Assembly (NCBI GenBank): GCA_965247705.1
Contig: CBDFHV010000078.1
Coordinates: 1 to 64,000, forward strand
Source of the DNA: CBDFHV01 sp965247705
GTDB taxonomy: Bacteria > Pseudomonadota > Alphaproteobacteria > Rhodospirillales > CAMCUA01
Length of the DNA: 64,000 nt
Reading direction: 5' to 3'
Part shown: piece by piece, positions 39,244-48,936 of the stretch
Layout: the number at the start of each line of letters is the position of its first letter
Position numbering within the stretch: position 1 is the stretch's first letter
The notes under the pieces: generated by a model
What the model was told of the DNA's origin: nothing
The model's database searches: none
The model's input: only the letters and a program-made list of their open reading frames with translations
Translations under genes and position numbers: made by a program

Positions 39244-39537
39244 CTATGCTGGTGCAAAGCGGTCGACTGAGATTTCGTCCTCACGCTGGCGCATGTGATA
39301 CGCGTCATACCGGGCTTGCATCCTGAGCAGCGTATCCATCTTGACGCCGAAAGCTTTCTCTACGCGCAGTGCCATTTCCGGCGATAGCGACGCTTTCCCA
39401 TTCAGTATATTGGAAAGCGCGGGACGACCCACCCCCAACGCTTCGGCGGCGGCCGTAACGGAGAGATCGTCCGGCAGAACGGACCGCCTGATAAATCCGC
39501 CTGGATGGACCGCCTTCATACCGAATTTTATCGCCAT
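39244..39537 (-). CDS. higA: HigA-type antitoxin (XRE-family HTH)
   Basis: 97 residues. The VapI/HigA pattern is clear: HPGGFIRRSVLPDDLSVTAAAEALGVGRPALSNILNGKASLSPEMALRVEKAFG. GGAG 8 nt before the ATG at 39537 favours that start over a GTG at 39546. The cognate toxin gene upstream is truncated, so this is an orphan antitoxin. Confidence 0.9.
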   Translation of the reverse strand: MAIKFGMKAVHPGGFIRRSVLPDDLSVTAAAEALGVGRPALSNILNGKASLSPEMALRVEKAFGVKMDTLLRMQARYDAYHMRQREDEISVDRFAPA

Positions 39538-39558
39538 CGCTCGCACTCCATCCGCGTG

Positions 39559-39741
39559 TCAGTGGTAATCTCCATAATCAATGTCATAAAGCGCGTCTAT
39601 TTCCGCATCATGCCTAAACGTAACCCGCCAACTGGCGGTAACGTGCAAGCTGTATATTCCATGGGTCCCCAGGCCACGCACGGGATCGGCGGTCGGTTTC
39701 GCGTCATACGGGGGGCGAGTCGCCCGCCGTTTGCGTGAAGG
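39559..39741 (-). pseudogene. higB: 5'-truncated HigB-family toxin gene
   Basis: The frame ending at 39559 encodes GLGTHGIYSLHVTASWRV, TFRHDAEIDALYDIDY and GDYH, the conserved C-terminal half of HigB/RelE-type mRNA interferases (W-x-I-x-V-x-x-x-W-R-x-x-F ... D-x-D-Y-x-D-Y-H). Upstream the frame runs into the 3' end of the VOC gene and meets TAA at 39742, with no ATG. About half of a normal ~90-residue toxin is missing. It lies 21 bp before higA, the normal order for higBA. Confidence 0.7.
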
Positions 39742-40582
39742 TTAGCGACACCCCGCAGGCTGCTTCGGGCGCCACCCGCAACAAGCCATCGTCGTCTCGA
39801 ACCTCGATACCGCCCTCGGCCAGCGTCCGGCTGGTGAGGGTCAGGTCGCGAACGCGGACGGTCATCGCCCAGGGCCCCGCCGGCGTTCCCAGCATTTCCA
39901 CCCGCGCCGCCGTCTCGAATGTGATGGCGAAGCCGCCGTGGCGGACTGTCGCCCGGTCCCGGGTCTCCTCGATGGCGGCTTCGCCACTAAGGGTGGCCCA
40001 GGTTCTTGCCGCGGCCTGGGGTGAGTCGTGAAGGACCCGCACTTCGGTGATGCCGGTGGCCCCGTTGGGGTAGGTCAGCCAGGGCGCTTGCCAGACCATG
40101 TCGCGGGTCAGGTGGTGGCAGACGAAGGCGGAAACGCCGGCGGTGGCCTCGGGCGGCAGGTGGACCAGCTTGAAGCGGGGCTCGACGGTGCCGTCGGGTA
40201 GTTCGAGGAGGCGGCTCAGGTCCTTGGGCGCCTCGGCGGCGATGCCGCTCGCCGTCAGCTTTTGGTGGGCGGCATCGGCGTCGTTGGTGGCCAGAGCCAG
40301 GCCGAGGAGGCCTTCGCCGCGCTCGGCCAGGCGCTGGTCCAGGTTGTTGGTGAACTGGGCGGGATCGACGATGCCCAGAAGCTCGATGTAGTTGCCGGGG
40401 AACATGATGCAGTAGTTGCCGGTGCCCCAGCCGATGTGTCGGCCCCGGGGGGTCACCGTGAAGCCGAGCCGCTGAAAGGTCTGCCGCGCGGCTTCCAGGT
40501 CGGCGACGGCGACAAGGACGTGGTCGAGGCCGGAAATGCCGCCGCAAATGCCGTGGTCGGTGACGGGAGCGGCCTCAGGCAC
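39704..40582 (-). CDS. Glyoxalase-like (VOC) domain protein
   Basis: 292 residues with a Glyoxalase_3-type arrangement: GLDHVLVAVADLEAARQTFQRLGFTV with the metal-type His, IGWGTGNYCIMFPGNYIELLGI, and a second half around FVCHHLTRDMVWQ. The GTG start overlaps the TGA of the redoxin gene by 8 nt, so the two are coupled. Its 3' end runs through the relic toxin sequence, which suggests a junction at about 39700-39740. Substrate unknown. Confidence 0.85.
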   Translation of the reverse strand: MPEAAPVTDHGICGGISGLDHVLVAVADLEAARQTFQRLGFTVTPRGRHIGWGTGNYCIMFPGNYIELLGIVDPAQFTNNLDQRLAERGEGLLGLALATNDADAAHQKLTASGIAAEAPKDLSRLLELPDGTVEPRFKLVHLPPEATAGVSAFVCHHLTRDMVWQAPWLTYPNGATGITEVRVLHDSPQAAARTWATLSGEAAIEETRDRATVRHGGFAITFETAARVEMLGTPAGPWAMTVRVRDLTLTSRTLAEGGIEVRDDDGLLRVAPEAACGVSLTFTQTAGDSPPV

Positions 40583-41141
40583 CGCCTTTGCCGATGGCTT
40601 TCAGCACGGTCTCCAGCCCGGACCCCGGCCGGTACGCCGCCTCCGGGAACTTGTGGCGGACGACCCCATTGGCGTCCAGCACCAGGATCATGTGATAGGC
40701 GATCTCATGACGGGCGCCGTAGCGGGTATCGAGCACCTTCAGGGCCTTGATGATCCGCGAGCCCTTGTCGGACAGCAGCGGATAGGTCAACCGGCGTTGG
40801 CGGGCGAACTTTTTCAGGGACGCCTGGCCGTCGTAGCTGAGCGCCGCCACCCGGTATCCGGTGGCTTCGACCTTGGAGATGTTTTCCTGCCAGGCGACCG
40901 CCTGGGCCTTACAGGTGGGTCACCAGTGCAACGATCGCATCAGCAACAGGATCACACCCCGGTCGCCGGCCAGGGAGGCGAAATCCCGGGCTTGTCCCGC
41001 CTGATCGGTGGCGGCGAGAAGCCCGGCGATCTTCTGGCCCACGGCCGGGCCGCGCTCGGCAGCCGCGGTGGTGGCCACGGGCGCGCTCATGGTCGTCAGC
41101 AGGACGACGACGGCGAGGACTCGGTGGATCGAATGCATCAT
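40575..41141 (-). CDS. Exported redoxin, candidate selenoprotein (in-frame TGA = Sec74)
   Basis: 188 residues if TGA at 40920-40922 is read as selenocysteine. Residues 1-28 form a signal peptide (HRVLAVVVLLTTMSAPVATTA). A thioredoxin-fold redoxin domain follows: VGQKIAGLLAATDQ, then ILLLMRSLHW-U74-P-T-C77-K-AQAVAW, then YRVAALSYDGQASLKKFA, TYPLLSDKGSRIIKA and HMILVLDANGVVRHKF. Cysteine relatives have W-C-P-x-C-K here, so TGA replaces exactly the nucleophilic residue. Coding continues in the same frame on both sides, and a SECIS-like hairpin follows the TGA. Predicted role: periplasmic thiol peroxidase or oxidoreductase. It follows mtnA by 12 nt and overlaps the VOC gene. A nonsense pseudogene is the alternative. 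Confidence 0.82.
40886..40922 (-). promoter_or_regulatory. Candidate bacterial SECIS element
   Basis: On the coding strand, 20 nt after the TGA, CCAGGC-GGTC-GCCTGG forms a perfect 6-bp stem with a GGUC loop (stem 40890-40895 with 40900-40905). An outer CCTG/CAGG pair extends it. Bacterial SECIS hairpins need a G at the start of the apical loop at about 16-37 nt from the UGA. E. coli fdhF has GGUCU at a similar distance. The bulged U of fdhF is not obvious here. Confidence 0.7.
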
Positions 41142-41153
41142 GGTGACGGGAAT

Positions 41154-42272
41154 CTAGGGGCCTTCGGCGGCCTGTTCAATGGCGGATCGCTCCGGGAACA
41201 ACATTGTGAGACCCTCGGCCGAAGCGGCGCAGATGCCGCGTTCGCAGATCAAGCCAGTGACCAGGCGGGCCGGGGTCACGTCGAAGGCGAAGTTTGCCGC
41301 CTCGCTGCCCTCCGGCGTGATGGTGACCTCGACGATATGGCCGTCGTCGGCCCGTCCGGCGATGCGGGTCACTTCCTCGGCGCCCCGCTCCTCGATGGGG
41401 ATGGCGTCGCCGCTGGCGATGGTCCAGTCGATGGTCGGCGACGGCAGGGCGACGTAGAAGGGCACGTCGTTGTCGCGGGCCGCCAGGGCCTTCAGGTAGG
41501 TGCCGATCTTGTTGCACACGTCGCCGTTGGCCGCCGTGCGGTCGGTGCCGGTGATGCAGAGGTCCACCCGGCCATGGCGCATCAGGTGGCCGCCGGCGTT
41601 GTCGACGATCACCGTGTGGGGCACGCCGTGGCCGCCGAGCTCCCAGGCGGTCAGCGCCGCGCCCTGGTTGCGGGGCCGGGTTTCGTCCACCCACACGTGC
41701 ACGGGAATGCCGGCATCGAAGGCCTTGTAGATGGGCGCGATGGCGGTGCCCCAGTCGACGGTCGCCAGCCAGCCGGCGTTGCAGTGGGTGAGCACGTTGA
41801 CCGGCTCCCGGCGGTCCTTCTTCTCCCAGGCGTCGCTTATCACCGCCAGGCCGTAGTCGCCGATGGACGAACAGATGGCCACGTCCTCGTCGGCGATCTC
41901 GCCGGCCCGGCGCCAGGCGGCGGCGGTGCGGCGTTGCGGCGGCGACTGGCCGAGGACCGCCGACATCTCATCCAATGCCCAGCGCAGGTTGACCGCCGTC
42001 GGGCGGCTGGCCAGCAGGGTCTCGTGGGCGGCCCGCAGGTTCTCGTTCGAGGCATCGGCCGCCATGGCCAGGCACATGCCATAGGCGGCGGTGACGCCGA
42101 TCAGCGGCGCGCCCCGCACCCACATGTCCCGAATGGCGGAGGCCGCGTCGTCCACCGTCGCCAGGCGCCGGGTGACGAATTCGTGGGGCAGGCGGGTCTG
42201 GTCGATGATCTCCACCGCCCGGCCGTCTTCGGCCGGCCAGATGGTGCGGTAGGGAACCCCGCCGACTCTCAC
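41154..42272 (-). CDS. mtnA: S-methyl-5-thioribose-1-phosphate isomerase
   Basis: 372 residues, eIF2B-like fold. Converts methylthioribose-1-phosphate to methylthioribulose-1-phosphate in methionine salvage. DMWVRGAPLIGVTAAYGM, a catalytic-Cys-type THCNAGWLAT segment and ITGTDRTAANGDVCNKIGTY are family hallmarks. GTG start 7 nt after the mtnP stop, so the salvage genes are one operon. Confidence 0.95.
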   Translation of the reverse strand: MRVGGVPYRTIWPAEDGRAVEIIDQTRLPHEFVTRRLATVDDAASAIRDMWVRGAPLIGVTAAYGMCLAMAADASNENLRAAHETLLASRPTAVNLRWALDEMSAVLGQSPPQRRTAAAWRRAGEIADEDVAICSSIGDYGLAVISDAWEKKDRREPVNVLTHCNAGWLATVDWGTAIAPIYKAFDAGIPVHVWVDETRPRNQGAALTAWELGGHGVPHTVIVDNAGGHLMRHGRVDLCITGTDRTAANGDVCNKIGTYLKALAARDNDVPFYVALPSPTIDWTIASGDAIPIEERGAEEVTRIAGRADDGHIVEVTITPEGSEAANFAFDVTPARLVTGLICERGICAASAEGLTMLFPERSAIEQAAEGP

Positions 42273-42279
42273 GGCCGGG

Positions 42280-43164
<885 letters not shown>

Positions 43165-43328
43165 GGTTCTCCTCCCCCACACCCGATAGCGCCGAAGCGC
43201 CCGCGCGGGCGAGTTTTTCAGGTCCTGGCCGCGACCGCAACCGCCTTGCCCTGCCGGACTTTCCCTCCGGAGTCGAATTTTGCACGATCTCGAATTGGCG
43301 CCTGACGGCAACCAATTGCTGATGAGGG

Positions 43329-45122
43329 CTATTGCGGATACGACCCGTCGAGTTCGTCCAGCAGCGGCCCCAACCACGGCGCGAATCGCCGCCAGCGGCC
43401 GACGGAACCGGATTGGACCGGGCGACGAACCTGCCAGGCGCTGGCTGTTCGCACCGTCCTGGTATTGGCATGAAAGCGCAGGCAGGCGTCGTCCCAGGAC
43501 AGGTCGAGGAAGTCCAGCAGGGCGCGAGCCGTGCCCTCCACGTCGGCCACGATGTCCTCGTAGCCGACCTCCATGACGGCCAGGGGCTGCACCGATTGCC
43601 AATGGGTCATCAGGTCCTCATGACAGCGGAGAACCTGGGCAATATCCTCCAAACGGGTGCTCCACGGTTGCGGCGCGGTGAAATGGGTCAGGAAGCAGGA
43701 CACGGCCGTGTCCCGCGGGTCCCTGCGGCAGTGAATGACGCGAGCCCCCGGCAGGAGCAGGGCGATCAAGCCCAGGTGCTGGTAGTTGGTGGGCATCTTA
43801 TCGGTGATCCGGGCCGCATCGGGGGCCGCGACCCGGCACGCCGCCAAATATTCTTCACCCAGGGCTTTGGCGGTTTCCTCGGTCATGGCGGCAACGCAAT
43901 CCGGATAGACGGCCGAGACGCCCAGGCGGCCCGCCAGGCCGGCGGCGATTCGGTCCATGTCCCGCCGTTCCCCGGTGCCATGAACTTGCGGGTGGCTGGC
44001 AAGGATCTGTTCCACCAGGGAGGTGCCGGACCGGGGCATGCCGACGATGAAGACGGGCAGGGTCGATTCGACTCCGAAGCCCCGCCGGGCCTCCAGGAAC
44101 GAACGGGTGAACTGTTGTTTCAACGCCTCCGTGAGATTTCGTTCTTCGTCGGGCCGAAACACGACGCCCTGGTCGGCGAGAAGCTGCCGACGCAACTCGT
44201 TTCCCTGAGCGCCATGGCGAAAGGCGGCCGCGTCGTCTCCCCGGCGCTCGAAGACCGCTGAGAGGGCGAAGTGCATGCTGATGCGCTGAGGCGGCGCCAA
44301 ACGGTCGCTTTGCGCGCGCCGGGCGATCCGCTCCAGGTCCCCATCGTCGAGTTCCTCCCGACCGGTCGAGCAAAGTTGATAAAGCGCTTCGCCATCGTCC
44401 GGATCGAGGGTGAGCGCCTCCTTGAACCACCGGTTCGCGTCGTCCACCCGCCCGCCGTCGCGGCAGATCAAGCCAAGTCCGTGAAGCGCCGCCGGGTCCC
44501 GGGGGGCGGCGGACAAGGCATTGTGTGCCGCGGCCTCCGCTTGCGCCAAGCGCCCCGCATCGCGGAGCGCGCGGGCCAGTGCGAGTTGCGTCGCTGGATC
44601 CCGCGGCGCCACCTTGGCTGCCCGCTCAAAGGCTTCGATAGCGCCGTCGGTATCGCCGCGGGCCTCTCGCACGGCGCCCAGCAGGCCCAGACCCTGGGGT
44701 TCCCGCGGCCGCAGTCGGATCAGCCGCAAGCAGATTTCCTCGGCCTCGGCCAGGCGGCCCGTTTCGAGGAGCGCCGAGGCCAGGTTGGCCAAGGCGGCCG
44801 GGTCTTTCGGGACACAGCGCACGGCATCGCGGAAGGCGGCAAGGGCGCCTTTCAGATCCCCCGAAGCGCGCAGAACCAGCCCACGGCTGTTGTGGATCGT
44901 CCCGTCATCCGGGTTCGCCTCTGCGGCCTGCCGCAGCAGATCCGCCGCCGCCGCAGCGTGACCCGTTTGGTGGGCCAACAGGCCCAGGAGGTGCAGAGCA
45001 CCGCCATGGTCCGGCGCATGGGCGAGAATCCGCCGGCAGGCGACCTCGCAACCCCTCAAGTCGCCGGACCGATAGGACGCCCAAGCCCGCCGCAGGCGGC
45101 CAGCCGTTTCACGCCGATTCAT
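43329..45122 (-). CDS. TPR-repeat sulfotransferase
   Basis: 597 residues. Residues about 10-265 are six or seven tetratricopeptide repeats. From about 350 a sulfotransferase domain follows: FIVGMPRSGTSLVEQIL is the PAPS 5'-phosphosulfate loop and HCRRDPRDTAVSCFL the 3'-phosphate motif. Probably sulfates a cell-surface glycan or peptide. The start overlaps the DUF2937 gene by 4 nt (ATGA). Confidence 0.9.
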   Translation of the reverse strand: MNRRETAGRLRRAWASYRSGDLRGCEVACRRILAHAPDHGGALHLLGLLAHQTGHAAAAADLLRQAAEANPDDGTIHNSRGLVLRASGDLKGALAAFRDAVRCVPKDPAALANLASALLETGRLAEAEEICLRLIRLRPREPQGLGLLGAVREARGDTDGAIEAFERAAKVAPRDPATQLALARALRDAGRLAQAEAAAHNALSAAPRDPAALHGLGLICRDGGRVDDANRWFKEALTLDPDDGEALYQLCSTGREELDDGDLERIARRAQSDRLAPPQRISMHFALSAVFERRGDDAAAFRHGAQGNELRRQLLADQGVVFRPDEERNLTEALKQQFTRSFLEARRGFGVESTLPVFIVGMPRSGTSLVEQILASHPQVHGTGERRDMDRIAAGLAGRLGVSAVYPDCVAAMTEETAKALGEEYLAACRVAAPDAARITDKMPTNYQHLGLIALLLPGARVIHCRRDPRDTAVSCFLTHFTAPQPWSTRLEDIAQVLRCHEDLMTHWQSVQPLAVMEVGYEDIVADVEGTARALLDFLDLSWDDACLRFHANTRTVRTASAWQVRRPVQSGSVGRWRRFAPWLGPLLDELDGSYPQ

Positions 45123-45652
45123 GGCGTTCCGACATGCTCACGGCCGCGGGACTTGGCGCGAGTCCGGAGGGGCGCCCGGCTTCGCCTCCGCCGCCGCATG
45201 AGCATGGCGAAAGGCGCCTTCGCCAGATCGTGGAGAAGCAGCGCCAGCACCATGCCGGCCGCCCCATAGACCAGGCTGGCCGGATCGAGGGGCAGGGCGG
45301 GCTGGAAGTCTTCGCCGACCCGCATGGCAATCTCGGGATCGAGACGGCGCGCCAGGACCAAGGGTTTCATTAGGGGCACCGCGTCCCGAATGGCGTGGTA
45401 AGCCTTTTCGATCTCCGCCACCCGCGTTCGCGATTGCCGCGCAAGGCGGTCGCGATCGGCGGCGGCAAGGTGCCGGTAGGCCTCGCCCCCGGACACCGCT
45501 CGTTCGGTGCGGCGCGCCTCGTCCAAGTGACCGCCCAGGCGCTGAATATACTGGTGGGCGAAGGCCTGAAGCTGGGACGCGGCCAAGCCGATGACGGCCG
45601 CCAGGATGGCTGCCGTCAGCATATCCAGCTTGCGTCCAAACCATCGCAGCAA
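45119..45652 (-). CDS. DUF2937 membrane protein
   Basis: 177 residues from a TTG with GGAG 7 nt upstream. An N-terminal hydrophobic helix (MLTAAILAAVIGLAASQLQ), the FAHQYIQRLGGHLDEA segment typical of DUF2937, a helical middle, and a second membrane helix (about 128-150) before a strongly basic tail. Function unknown. Co-translated with the TPR-sulfotransferase. Confidence 0.8.
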   Translation of the reverse strand: MLRWFGRKLDMLTAAILAAVIGLAASQLQAFAHQYIQRLGGHLDEARRTERAVSGGEAYRHLAAADRDRLARQSRTRVAEIEKAYHAIRDAVPLMKPLVLARRLDPEIAMRVGEDFQPALPLDPASLVYGAAGMVLALLLHDLAKAPFAMLMRRRRRSRAPLRTRAKSRGREHVGTP

Positions 45653-45725
45653 GGAAGTTCTCCGCGATGCTCTTGCCCCGTGCCCCTTGATATAACCCGG
45701 GGGCGGCGGTGGAACCAGAACACGG

Positions 45726-45756
45726 AAAAAAAGAGGGCCGTGCAGAGCACGGCCCT
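45726..45756 (-). terminator. Rho-independent terminator, minus strand
   Basis: AGGGCCGTG-CTCTG-CACGGCCCT (9-bp perfect stem) followed on the minus strand by C and seven T. It would end a transcript coming from the right, yet no minus-strand gene lies between here and 46018, and the DUF2937 gene starts 74 bp beyond it. This implies a short non-coding transcript from the intergenic region. Confidence 0.85.
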
Positions 45757-45930
45757 AGGCATTGGGAGGAAACGTCCAAGAAACGCAGCGACCGAAAATG
45801 GTCCAGAGGACCGCGGCCGCCGCGGACCCAGAAATAGTGAAATCCTGAATCGGGATCAACAACAAAATTTATCTTTCCTAATATAAACATTTCATAAACA
45901 AAATATGAACCGTGGTTAATGAAAAATGCG
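45757..45930 (-). ncRNA. Candidate small RNA upstream of the terminator
   Basis: The segment is AT-rich at its right end (about 45870-45930, promoter-like) and then turns GC-rich with a CCGCGG-CGG-CCGCGG hairpin before the strong terminator. No protein gene is supported. The 5' end and promoter cannot be fixed, and no known RNA family is recognised. Confidence 0.4.
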
Positions 45931-46017
45931 GTTTCGCAACCGTCCGCCGGGAGCGCGTGAAGGGCCGCCGCGGGCGGCCCTCAGACTGGCATGAGACATG
46001 CCTGAATCCGGCTTGCC

Positions 46018-46977
46018 ATGGACTATTCACCCGCCCTCCCTGATTCCCTCCGCCGCCTGGCGATGGCCTTGTCCGTATTTCTGGTCGCAACGGCGGCAAC
46101 GGCCAATCCGGCCCGGAATTTCGAGCGTTCCTGGGAGATGTGCCGCCGCCACACGGCGGCCCAGGAGCGCGCCGACGCCATCCCCACCGATCTGCTGACG
46201 GCCATCTCGCTGGCCGAATCGGGCCGCTGGGACGACATGAACCGGGAAACTATTGCCTGGCCGTGGACGATTACCGCCCGTGGAGAGGGGCGTTTCCTGG
46301 ACAGCAAGGCCGCGGCCGTCGCCGCGGTACGGCGCTTGCGCCGCGATGGCGTCACCAATATCGACGTCGGCTGCATGCAGGTGAACCTGCACTATCACGG
46401 AGATGCCTTCGCCGGATTGGAAGAGGCCCTGGACCCGGCGGCCAATATCGCCTACGCGGCCGAGTTCCTGACCAACCTCCATGGTGAAACCGGGTCCTGG
46501 CGCCGGGCGGCCGCCCATTACCATTCGCGCACCCCGGAGCGGGGACAGGCCTACGAAGCCAAGGTGGTTCGCCTGTGGAAGGCCACCCGCGACCGCGCCG
46601 AAGATGCCGCGGACGACGTCACGCCGGCTTCCCGGGACGCGGCATTACCGATTCGGGCCGCAAATGAAACCAAACCACTGAAGATCAAGCCCATCGACAA
46701 GACTCGAACGGCGTTGCTCAACGCTCGCTTTCGCCTCAACCTGGCCAGCCGCCGGACGGAAAGTACGGCTCATGCCAGGGCGCGCCAGCTTGACGCCTGG
46801 CGGAGATCCCGAATCGGCAAGCTGGGCAGTACCCATGAAGCCGCCATGCGCCGCGCCCAACTCGAACTGGAACGGCGGCGCCAACGCCTGGAGTTGGAAG
46901 CCCGGCACAACGCCCAAGCCTTCGCCAAACGGCGCCGAGCGCAGCTTGCCCGCTGGCGTCGGGACGGGAGTTCCTGA
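46018..46977 (+). CDS. Lytic transglycosylase (SLT domain) with basic C-terminal tail
   Basis: 319 residues. Signal peptide (LRRLAMALSVFLVATAATA), then an SLT domain: catalytic Glu67 in SLAESGRW, GCMQVNLHYH and AAHYHSRTPERG. Residues about 215-319 are highly basic and helical, rich in Arg and Leu, unlike most lysozymes, and may bind the wall or a partner. Cleaves peptidoglycan glycan strands in the periplasm. Flagellar or secretion partners are not adjacent. Confidence 0.88.
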   Translation: MDYSPALPDSLRRLAMALSVFLVATAATANPARNFERSWEMCRRHTAAQERADAIPTDLLTAISLAESGRWDDMNRETIAWPWTITARGEGRFLDSKAAAVAAVRRLRRDGVTNIDVGCMQVNLHYHGDAFAGLEEALDPAANIAYAAEFLTNLHGETGSWRRAAAHYHSRTPERGQAYEAKVVRLWKATRDRAEDAADDVTPASRDAALPIRAANETKPLKIKPIDKTRTALLNARFRLNLASRRTESTAHARARQLDAWRRSRIGKLGSTHEAAMRRAQLELERRRQRLELEARHNAQAFAKRRRAQLARWRRDGSS

Positions 46978-47103
46978 GGGGCCGCGGAACGACGGTGATT
47001 GGTCGCATCCGCGATACGCCTCGCGCTCGCTCATTTCTTGTGGTTAAACTCCGGTGGGATTCGCCTCAAGCGGCCCCGCCCCGTCAACCTCTGGATTGGC
47101 CCC

Positions 47104-48891
47104 ATGAGCGATCTCAACCTCGGCGTCATCGGCAACAGTACCTTCGGCGCCCTCGTCGACCGCAAGGCCCGGATCGTCTGGTCCTGCCTTCCCCGGTTCG
47201 ACGGGGACCCCGTGTTCAACACCCTGCTCAACGGCGATGGGGATGCCGCCGAACACGGGTTCTTCGACATCGAGATGGATAACTACGCCCGCTCGGAGCA
47301 GCGCTACCTGCACAACTCGGCGATCCTGGTGACCACCCTCTACGACACCGATGGGGCGGCGCTGGAGATCACCGACTTCGCCCCCCGCTTCAAGCGCCTG
47401 GACCGGGTGTTCCGGCCGATGATGTTCATTCGCCACGTTCGGCCCGCCATCGGCCATCCCCGGATCCGGATCCGCCTGCGCCCGTCCGCGTCCTACGGCG
47501 CCGAACGGCCCACGCGCACGAGGGGCAGCAATCACGTCCGTTTCGTCGGACCGGCGGTCACGCTTCGCTGCAACACGGACGCGCCGGTCACCTACCTGAT
47601 GGATGAGGTGCCCTTCATCCTCGAAGAGCCCTTCTCCGTTATGCTGGGACCCGACGAAAGCCTGTCCAGCCCCATCGACGAGACCTGTCGGGAGTTCTTC
47701 AAGCGAACCCTGGACTATTGGCACGAGTGGTGCCGCTACCTCGCCGTGTCCTTCGAATGGCAGCGCGAGGTGATTCGCGCCGCCATCACGCTCAAGCTGT
47801 GCAACTTCGAGGAAAGCGGCGGCATCATCGCCGCCATGACAACGTCGATCCCGGAAGCGCCAAACACGGAACGCAACTGGGACTACCGCTATTGCTGGCT
47901 GCGGGATGCCTACTTCGTGGTCAAGGCGCTGAACCGCCTGGGCGCGACGCGCACCATGGAAGATCATATCCGCTACATCACCAACGTGGTGGCCTTGGCG
48001 GAGAACGAACATCTACAGCCGGTGTTCGGGATCACCCTGGAGACCAAGCTGCCGGAGGACATTGTATCGACCCTGAAGGGCTATCGCGGCATGGGGCCGG
48101 TGCGCCGGGGCAACCAGGCCTACGAGCATATTCAGAACGACGGTTACGGCAGCGTCATCCTGGCCTGTACCCAATCCTTCTTCGATCAGCGCCTGCGCCG
48201 GCCGGGGGACCTGCGGCTGTTCGAACGGCTGGAGCATGTGGGCCGGCGGGCGGTGGCCTTGTTCGACCAAACGGACGCCGGGTTGTGGGAACTGCGGACC
48301 ATGGCGCGGGTCCACACCTATTCCAGCGTCATGTGCTGGGCCGGGGCCGATCGCCTGGCCCGCATCGCGGGCCATCTGGGCCTCGAAGACCGGGCCCGGG
48401 CCTGGCGGCAGGATGCCGATCGCATGCGCGCCGTCATCCTGGAGCAGGCGTGGAACCCCAAGCGCAACAGCTTCGCCGAGAGCTTCGGCGGCGAGGACGT
48501 GGACGCCAGCCTGCTGCTGATGCTGGAGCTCGGGTTCATCGATGCCACCGATCCCCGCTTCCACGGCACCGTCGCCGCCATCGAACAGGATCTGAAGCGC
48601 GGCGACCACCTGTTCCGCTACGCTAGTGCGGACGACTTCGGGACGCCCGAGGTGTCGTTCACCGTGTGTACGTTCTGGTACGTGGACGCTCTGGCCGCCA
48701 TCGGCCGCCGCGAGGAGGCGCGGGAACTGTTCGAGGAGCTGTTGACCCACCGCAACCACCTGGGTCTGCTGTCGGAGGACCTGGACCCGACGACGGGCGA
48801 GCTGTGGGGCAATTTCCCCCAGACCTACTCCATGGTCGGCATGATCAATTCCGCGTCCCTCCTCAGCCGCAGCTGGCGCGAGGCGTTCTGA
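47104..48891 (+). CDS. Glycoside hydrolase family 15 (glucoamylase/trehalase-like)
   Basis: 595 residues. An N-terminal beta-sandwich is followed by the alpha/alpha barrel; TTSIPEAPNTERNWDYRYCWLRDAYF carries the acid-side motif and LLSEDLDPTTGELWGNFPQTYS the base-side motif. Bacterial members act on alpha-glucans or trehalose. The start is set at 47104 (MSDLNLGVIGNSTFGALVD), matching family N-termini. No otsA partner nearby. No signal peptide, so intracellular. Confidence 0.92.
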   Translation: MSDLNLGVIGNSTFGALVDRKARIVWSCLPRFDGDPVFNTLLNGDGDAAEHGFFDIEMDNYARSEQRYLHNSAILVTTLYDTDGAALEITDFAPRFKRLDRVFRPMMFIRHVRPAIGHPRIRIRLRPSASYGAERPTRTRGSNHVRFVGPAVTLRCNTDAPVTYLMDEVPFILEEPFSVMLGPDESLSSPIDETCREFFKRTLDYWHEWCRYLAVSFEWQREVIRAAITLKLCNFEESGGIIAAMTTSIPEAPNTERNWDYRYCWLRDAYFVVKALNRLGATRTMEDHIRYITNVVALAENEHLQPVFGITLETKLPEDIVSTLKGYRGMGPVRRGNQAYEHIQNDGYGSVILACTQSFFDQRLRRPGDLRLFERLEHVGRRAVALFDQTDAGLWELRTMARVHTYSSVMCWAGADRLARIAGHLGLEDRARAWRQDADRMRAVILEQAWNPKRNSFAESFGGEDVDASLLLMLELGFIDATDPRFHGTVAAIEQDLKRGDHLFRYASADDFGTPEVSFTVCTFWYVDALAAIGRREEARELFEELLTHRNHLGLLSEDLDPTTGELWGNFPQTYSMVGMINSASLLSRSWREAF

Positions 48892-48936
48892 CGTTTGGTG
48901 TTCGCGGCTGTTGGCGAGAGTCCCCAAATAGGTCCC

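Noticed and set aside
40920..41141. The redoxin as a simple nonsense pseudogene or two short genes
   Set aside because: Coding quality is equal on both sides, the TGA is exactly at the redox position and a SECIS-like hairpin follows. Kept as the alternative hypothesis rather than the call.
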